64,000 nt of DNA from NCBI RefSeq assembly GCF_001625305.1, contig NW_017804464.1, forward strand, positions 2,029,678 to 2,093,677, given 5' to 3'. Origin of the DNA: Branchiostoma belcheri. Lineage: Eukaryota > Chordata > Leptocardii > Amphioxiformes > Branchiostomatidae. The position numbers were made by a program, and so were the translations under genes. Positions 57,613 to 64,000 of this stretch are shown here, one piece after another (within the stretch, counting starts at the first letter, position 1; each line of letters opens with the position of its first letter). The notes under the pieces are model-generated. The model did not search any database, was not told the DNA's origin, and saw nothing but the letters and a program-made list of their open reading frames with translations.

Positions 57613-58590
57613 AGACCATCGGGACCAGGAAAGAGATCCTGCCCCACTGTCAAGGCCATACCTGCTGGACATTGGACTTTTATCTAACAGTAACTATCTA
57701 CAGTTTAGTTATACCAAAATTGATTTTAACCTCCTTCTACCTACGCTATCTGTGACATGACTGCATTAAAAGTAGAAAACAACTTTAGAGTAATAAACCC
57801 TGTCAAAAGACTAGTAGACATTTTCGTTTTGCTGATTTCTCCCTTTGAAACATCACACACAGCTTACCTGTAGTACATTTCACTCTACAGAAAGAAAGCA
57901 CAACATTGCCTTTTCCATTTTCCGTAAAGAAATAGGACATATTCCTAACAATCATTATGTGACCAAAGTACTTTCCCAGATATCCAGGCTATCATAATGT
58001 TTAAAAGAAAAGTTTTTGAATTGCCTATAATGTGTTTTTGTATATTTAAATATGAATAACATTGTTATTTAATTTGTTACTTGACAACCAAAGACAAACA
58101 TATAGACTTTAAGGTAAATCAGAGTCTAGATTTTGTATTCTTTTCTTGTGCTTTTCGCAAACTCATAATATTATATAACTGCAAACACGTTGCAGTGGAA
58201 AAATGTGCAGTATGTAAAATCACAATGTTTATAAAATACTTTAAAGATTTAGAGAACTCCAGGTTAGAAGCGGATATTATTATTCTTTTTCCTTTGATTA
58301 TGATCATCACAAAAATGTCTCTTTCAATGTTTCACCTAATTTTCTATCCATGTTTGACCGTCTTTGAGTGCTTAAAAATTCCATTATTCATCCTTGAATG
58401 TTTTTTCTTTTAAATCTGATTCAATGTTTGCTTCACCATGTATACTGTCATTTCTTCACACAAATGACAATTTCTTTTTTTAAGGAGTTTAAAAAGAGCA
58501 AATCATAATTAATTATACAGTTTTGTCATTGTCTTGAATATTTTATTTCTGGACTTTCATTGAGAATAAAGTTTACATTTTGTACCGTCT
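57613..58590 (+). other. Possible terminal exon of the unassigned transcript
   Basis: An acceptor-like CTTTTGCAG ends at 57612. The following sequence (AGACCATCGGGACCAGGAAA...) becomes AT-rich and has AATAAA at 58565-58570. It could be the last exon of the spliced transcript suggested by the modules upstream. No long open frame follows the acceptor. Confidence 0.35.
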
Positions 58591-60468
58591 TATTCCAAAT
58601 CATGTATCAATTTTGTTAGATACAAACAAATACCAAATCTTGACTGTGCATGTACATTTAGCACCATATCATTCATCATTAAACATTAAAAGATAGAATT
58701 AATAATCATAATGAAATTTAAATGTCATTTCCATTTTGAATGCTTTTATTTATGTAAACATTGTTTTATTTAGTTAATACGTACAAATTGTTGCTTTACT
58801 GAATCAAATTACTTTGTATCACCATGTAGATTTTCTTTATATTTTCATTATTAGAATAGAAATGGTTTTTAAAAGGGTAACTGTGGATCATGAAAAACAT
58901 CAGGGAAAACAGTTTGATCACAAATGCTGTTGAAAATATATCCCATTGCTATACAGAATGAAACAACAGGCAATCATAACAAGTGCTCTCCTAAATAGGA
59001 AAATGTACTGTGTTCTCCGTCATATTCGCAATAAAAGATTAGTCACGACCTTAAACTAAATATTAGTTAGGAATATGAACTCTTTCAGAAATGACAACAA
59101 ATTAGTAGGGAGGGCCTAGAGTTTCAACAATGGTGTTTAGAATGAAAGTTAAATTCAGAGGATCGCAAACATGCCCTTTCCCAACATCTTTCCTTGTCAT
59201 TTTTAAGGGTCTGCATGGGAGGTCCCGATCACGCTTTGCATGCAGCTAATTTCTGTAAGGCAGCGACCGCGATTTACACTTGTTCAGGTTGGTTATATGT
59301 AGATTACATTTGATATTAAATCAGAGTTCTTCGACTTCAAATTATGCAAATTCAAATGGCAAGGTGCAGAATGCTGCAATGACCACGACTTTATATGGTT
59401 CACTTGTACTGGCTGGACGTTTTATTACGCAGATGACAGTTTAACGGTGAATAGATCGACCTGACTTTCCATTATGCAAACCTAAAATGGCTTATTACGC
59501 ATTGCGGCATGCAGACCCCATTTTTGAAGGAGTTTATAAATAAAAGCCAACTCACAGTCAAGTCCGATGTTCTCTTCTCTTGTAGATAGGTGACAGGTAA
59601 CAGGTCCTTCAGAAACAGGTAGATCCTCCAGGAATAATAGTCCTAGAGTGTGACAGGTACACAGGATAGCTGACAGGTCCCACAGCACACACAGGAGACA
59701 GGTCCCACAATGCCAGCTATACAATTAGCAGCATCTCAAGCCTAGGGTGTAAAAGAAATACACATTCAGAAAGATCACAGATCATTTATGTTCTAACACC
59801 TACTTTGGGCCAGGGGCAAGAGAAAAAGTGGAGAAAAAGAATTAGCAGAGTAAAATTACAGTCAATATTCAATCAAAAGTAAACATAGAATATCATGACC
59901 ATGGAAAAATCACATGAAGTACATCTCACATAAAATACCTCAATAATGACAGAACAGTCGCCAACAACACACAAAAAATACAAACATCAGTTCAACAACA
60001 TTCAAGCACATCTCATATTGACATAACATTATGGGAAAGTATGGCATACATAATGCATATAAAACAGTAAAAGGTAAAAACAACATGTTCATGGTAATTA
60101 ATGAGTGTGCTATAAAAGGCAAATAACAAGTTATACCATAACGAAAGGACATTGAAAGTATGTATCATACTGTATGATGATTTTGTAACCGTGTTTAACA
60201 TCTACTCCAAATTTCGGAATATTCATATATTAAACATTGTGTCAGTTAACTCATGATTTCATACAAGGATTAAAACGAGCGTATCTAATGTAAGGCGGGC
60301 ATGAAAAGAATCGCCCCCGAACGGTGGCTTTGCTAAGTGCAGGTTTAAACCCTGGGAATAGTCACCGGCAAATAATTCACGCCATTCTGTGTTTTACCTT
60401 CATTTCATTGCAACGACTTCGGCCCAAATAGTCACGAGAACATAAAGGACAATGAAAATGCGACTCAC
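58591..60468. other. AT-rich intergenic, little recognised
   Basis: No convincing exon is seen. At 59580-59712 the motif GACAGGT recurs several times (a loose repeat). Short minus-strand frames here lack family resemblance. Confidence 0.45.
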
Positions 60469-60650
60469 CACCTTAAACGCACGTAGCTCGTCTTAAAAGA
60501 CGAATTTTAACCACCGAGTTCTTCCCTGTCCAAGCACCGTGACTTGCCATCTTGCTCTGAGCAGCAGCGTGGTCTTACCACCTGACAAGGAATCACCATA
60601 ATTTGCATTTTCTCAATTAAGTAATTAAGTTAGATTGAACACCGGTGTGA
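60469..60650 (-). promoter_or_regulatory. Promoter/first-exon-like segment A
   Basis: On the minus strand a YY1-type AAGATGG start context at 60550 opens MASHGAWTGKNSVVKIRLLR plus a few residues, then a stop, followed by GGTG|GTGAGT at 60469/60468. A homologous segment lies about 905 bases to the right. It could be an alternative 5' UTR exon with a short upstream frame. Confidence 0.35.
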
Positions 60651-61374
60651 TCTTTCCAACTGTTCATCAATCATCTTAAATTTAAAGCATCCGATACAAT
60701 TTCCGCGGGCGGCAAAATAGACTTTCTAAAGTAAATTTTTTGGTCATTCTTTCAATGTAGTACATTATAACTTTGAGGCAAACATGCGATGTCGCTGACA
60801 CAAAACGACCGTTTGCTTCCTATCTTAAGCTGGTTCTAGATTTAATATCTGGAGATACTCAAAACGTTAAAGGGTCGATTCTTACGGTAGCCTCTTTGGG
60901 GGCTATTTGAAACGCTTCAATTATGAAACGATGACGAAAATTTGCCAAAGAATGGCAGTATTATGTCAATATTTAAATCTTGAACATGAATTCAAAACAT
61001 ATTACATTTTATAGCACACACTTTTAAGATACAACGGTCCAAACGTGTAAACTGTACAAAAAATACAAAACATATCAAACAAGAGCATTATCCCCCCCAA
61101 AAAAATGCACGTTTGTAACTTTACATGAAAAGGCAAAAGAATTCGAAGCATAAGCATTAGTGACAAATGGCCGATTTACTATTTCTATTAAACTGCGGTA
61201 CATGTACATTCATTGGACCACACGGCAGCGCTCCCAGCGGCTGATTGACTAAGTACAACATTAACAGTTGCCGCTAGTCAATTTCGAAACTCTGTGTTTT
61301 TGCTTCATTTTACTTCACGAAGGTTACCTACAATAGACCAGGGAGTATTTAAGACAACGGTAAGTACAACATAC

Positions 61375-61545
61375 CACCCTGAATCGGACTTAGCGCGTCT
61401 TCCTCGGCAATTTTTTCCCAGCTCGTTCTTCCCTTCCATGCACAGCACTCGCCATCTTGGAACCTGTGCCACCTGTTGATCATGGGCTACATTTGAATTT
61501 CGTAATTAAGTCAAATTAGATTAACAACAGGCCAATAGAAACCCA
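61375..61545 (-). promoter_or_regulatory. Promoter/first-exon-like segment B
   Basis: Minus-strand CCAAGATGGCGAG (ATG at 61455) opens a 21-residue frame, M-A-S-A-V-H-G-R-E-E-R-A-G-K-K-L-P-R-K-T-R, then a stop, followed by a GGGTG|GTATGT donor-like site. It shares AGTTCTTCCCT/CGTTCTTCCCT, GCCATCTTG and GTAATTAAGT...TTAGATT with segment A. Confidence 0.35.
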
Positions 61546-62759
61546 CCACTCATGCAAGTCAGGCATAATTTTTTTTCTATCTTACACTGATCCTCATTTG
61601 CCCATTATTCAACTCTATTCACTAGGAGGGACAAAACCTTAAATTGTCCAACAAATGCTATTTCTTATCTTTTACACTGCACCAAGAACAGTTCCACTTT
61701 CCAGCAAGTAGATGGCAAATTCGTTCGACCTTCCCAACCACTTGGATTTCGTAATGAAGGCAACTTTTGTGCCCTATTTTTTTCCATGCTCGCATCAGTT
61801 AGTTGGGGTATAACCATCAGTTGGTATGGATGGCATTCATGTAATCAAAACAGTATGGCTAAGTAATAAAATAACAAATTCCAGAGAAAAGTAAGAATTA
61901 TGAAAGAGCTTTATTGTACGTTTATGCTCTTGCAAGCAAAGCACAGGCCATTCTGATAATGCACTTCTAGGTACAATGCATTACAGTGATATAAGAGTGT
62001 GATATCATACTACATCTATTAATAGCTAATGAGGAGCACATAATTTTACTTGTGTGTTTGGTTGTCTTAAAATCATACATAAACAATTTAGTCCATTTAA
62101 AAAATCACAGGGCACACATTTTAGTCACTCAGTATCTGTGACTTAGTGTGTCTGTGTTAAGCGGGTCTTAACGATTTTCCCTGGCTTGCACTTCAATGAT
62201 GTCACCTAAACACAGACATTTTCAACCTCATTATGTCATGTCCCGACTCCATATCTACAAACTTACGCCAATATACGAAGTGCTTTACAAAAGAGAGAAT
62301 ATATTGAAGTAGACTGAAACGTTTTAATAACGTACAGTATGTCAACATGTGTCATTTACGTCTCTATATTCCTGTAGACTTTAGAATAGACTTACACAAT
62401 ATTGATTGCTTTGTCATTGTCGTCATACATTGGGCCATATGTTGATTTGATTTTATGGAATCTACATACTTAGTAGTCATAGAGATTGAACAGATGACTA
62501 AACACACAGAGTATTGTATTCTTTTCTTGAATTGATTTCAGCATTTTATGACAGTAGTATCGTTTTCCAATACTTTTTTGGAACATTTTTGCGACATATA
62601 GTTGCTCATTTTGTTCCATTTAAAGTATGGTCGAAAACCTCTCCTTTTTTTTTTGGAAACGGACAAAAATTCATGCGCATGCGGATGTCATCCATATAAT
62701 CAAATCAACATGGCCTGTACTGTGTACAACTGTTGAGTGATAAAGTTCATGCATCCTAA
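61546..62759. other. 3' flank of the SRCR-TSR gene, no other feature
   Basis: AT-rich, with no coding exon recognised. The right part should be the 3' UTR of the minus-strand gene ending at 62760. Confidence 0.45.
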
Positions 62760-63964
62760 TCAGCATGGGTCCCTGTAGCAGGCCCGTGACTGCACGGCAT
62801 TGCCCTCGCACGGCAGGCCTCGGTTGGCGGGCGGCGGACGGTCGCAGACCCGCTGGCGCTCCCGGGTCCCCGCGCCTCCGCAATGCCGGGAACATGGTCC
62901 CCACGAGCCCCACGCACTCCACGCACCGTCAACTGGAACAACGGTGAAAACAGGCACAATAATCATTTAATTTAATTTACATGGATACAGCAACAAATGT
63001 ATTTTTTATCTTCGAGGAATTTCGCGAGAGGGTACTGTTTTCGGTCGTGTTTGTCTGTTCGCAGCTATGTGACTCTCGATGGGTTTGACGGATTTCTGTA
63101 TTGTGTATCGCCCATCTTTTAAGTCATGTAGTGTTACTGCCGGATGTTTGAAAAATGTAAACCGAAAGCTCAGTTGTGATGTAAACGACTTCAGTTGATA
63201 TTTAGCCATAGTTGAAGTTTGGATGTGACTGGCTTGTATTAGCCTCTACCAGGCTTCGGGAGGCGGCTGGAAAGAGTGTTTAGCCAAATAGAGAGATTAA
63301 CATGCCAGGTGAGTTGGTCCGCTAGAGAGTACAGTTGCCGCACGTGCTCTTTCAGCCGCCTCCCGAAGCCTGGTAGAGGCTAGTCTTATAGTATACCTTG
63401 ACAGTGCACTAGTACATCCATGCTGTGGTCACAGTGGGCTGTCTCCCGCCATCCACCGTGCGGGCAGCCAGCTAGGAACCTCTCGGCACCGCTGCACTGT
63501 ACACCTGACAGCACAATGGGAACTTCTGCTGCTGCTGGTGTCATCACGGTATAACCTGGGGAGGGTGAGGGGGCGACACCAAATATACTTCACAACTCCA
63601 GTGCATTGTATATGTTAGACCATATATCAAAGAATATTGTCTAGACATTAGAAATTCCCCCAAAGATTGCAAAATCCCATTCTCATTCCTTACTACACAC
63701 TCTGTACCTTATGGAACTGCAGTTATGGACTGTCTGGTAGTTGATGCCATACTTTGTACCCTGCTGCACAATTGTTGTGCAATAAAGTATATTATTAATT
63801 TTTATCAAGAAAGGTACTAAAGTACTTCACCTTGCCTCCTTGGACATCATGGCCTAATGTTACATATTTGCTCAGATCATCAAGTTAGGCACAAGTTTAT
63901 TGTTTGATTAAAAGGTACAGAAATGATCTTACCAGACAAGTACATGGCTTCATAGTTGTCCCAT
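62760..63964 (-). CDS. SRCR plus thrombospondin type 1 domain protein, 3' end (partial)
   Basis: Three exons in transcript order: 63933-63964, 63397-63504 and 62760-62932. The 5' part lies right of the window. Phases agree (1 and 1). The first two exons give the second half of a scavenger receptor cysteine-rich domain: Y-L-S-G-V-Q-C-S-G-A-E-R-F-L, A-G-C-P-H-G-G-W-R, then A-H-C-D-H-S-M-D-V-L-V-H-C. This has the family pattern V-x-C-x-G-x-E...C...W...C-x-H-x-x-D-x-x-V-x-C. The last exon encodes one complete thrombospondin type 1 repeat: WSAWGSWGPCSRHCGGAGTR, E-R-Q-R-V-C, L-P-C-E-G and a final C-Y-R-D-P-C before TGA. The tryptophan ladder, CSxxCG and basic layers are intact. Both domains are extracellular, so this is a secreted or surface protein, possibly for adhesion or innate recognition. 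The TSR exon is much more GC-rich than its flanks. No transmembrane span follows the TSR. Confidence 0.82.
63241..63381. mobile_element. Small MITE-like inverted repeat, 141 bp
   Basis: AGCCTCTACCAGGCTTCGGG (63241) through GGCTGGAAAGAG pairs with CTCTTTCAGCC through CCCGAAGCCTGGTAGAGGCT (ending 63381), with arms of about 35 bp and one mismatch. It lies in the intron between the SRCR and TSR exons, about 15 bases from the SRCR exon donor. Confidence 0.85.
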
Positions 63965-64000
63965 CTGCAAAATACGAAATGGCATGATCAGTATTGCCTG

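Noticed and set aside
58081-58413. A 110-residue plus-strand frame rich in Ile/Phe/Lys
   Set aside because: AT-rich sequence near a polyadenylation signal. The composition is that of translated UTR.
1-64000. tRNA or rRNA genes
   Set aside because: I looked for GGTTCGAATCC-type T-loops with matching A-boxes and for rRNA cores and found none convincing.

Overview
The window is animal genomic DNA. It has long introns with GT/AG borders, AATAAA polyadenylation signals, many short inverted-repeat transposons and non-LTR retrotransposon fragments. The encoded proteins read like single pro-orthologues of vertebrate genes, which points to an invertebrate deuterostome; a lancelet (Branchiostoma) is the best guess. 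That is inference from remembered protein sequences, not a search. A run of 20 N at 49866-49885 marks an assembly gap.

Layout. (1) 1-34.4 kb: the 3' part of a plus-strand SSBP2/3/4 (Ssdp) gene, an LDB1-partner transcriptional cofactor. At least 13 kb of an upstream intron come first, then eleven coding exons between 12993 and 32597 and a 3' UTR. The N-terminal LUFS/LisH exons lie left of the window. (2) 36.1-40.2 kb: a minus-strand gene for a mucin-like type I membrane protein, tail-to-tail with SSBP, with two perfect cAMP-response elements just upstream of its start. (3) 40.7-42.1 kb: a minus-strand two-exon RWDD2 gene. (4) 43.2-46.1 kb: a plus-strand SF3A2 gene (U2 snRNP subunit SF3a66), head-to-head with RWDD2. 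(5) 46.5-58.6 kb: a repeat-rich region with four copies of one short inverted-repeat (MITE-like) family, three degraded retrotransposon 3' ends, a 41-bp array of palindromes, two large fold-back structures of about 720 and 530 bp, and a series of duplicated exon-like modules with splice donors that look like a spliced, probably non-coding transcript. (6) 58.6-62.7 kb: AT-rich and mostly featureless, apart from a duplicated promoter/first-exon-like segment. (7) 62.76 kb to the right edge: the minus-strand 3' end of a gene joining an SRCR domain to a thrombospondin type 1 repeat.

No operon-like functional link is expected. The four resolved genes concern transcriptional co-activation (SSBP), the cell surface (mucin), a poorly characterised RWD protein and pre-mRNA splicing (SF3A2). 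The most striking pattern is in SSBP. At least four splice-site variations (two tandem donors from duplicated exon ends, one nearby tandem donor, one NAGNAG acceptor) and one candidate cassette exon all change the protein by multiples of three bases inside its Gly/Pro-rich linker. The canonical SSBP C-terminus is also not found; a lysine/glutamate-rich exon takes its place.
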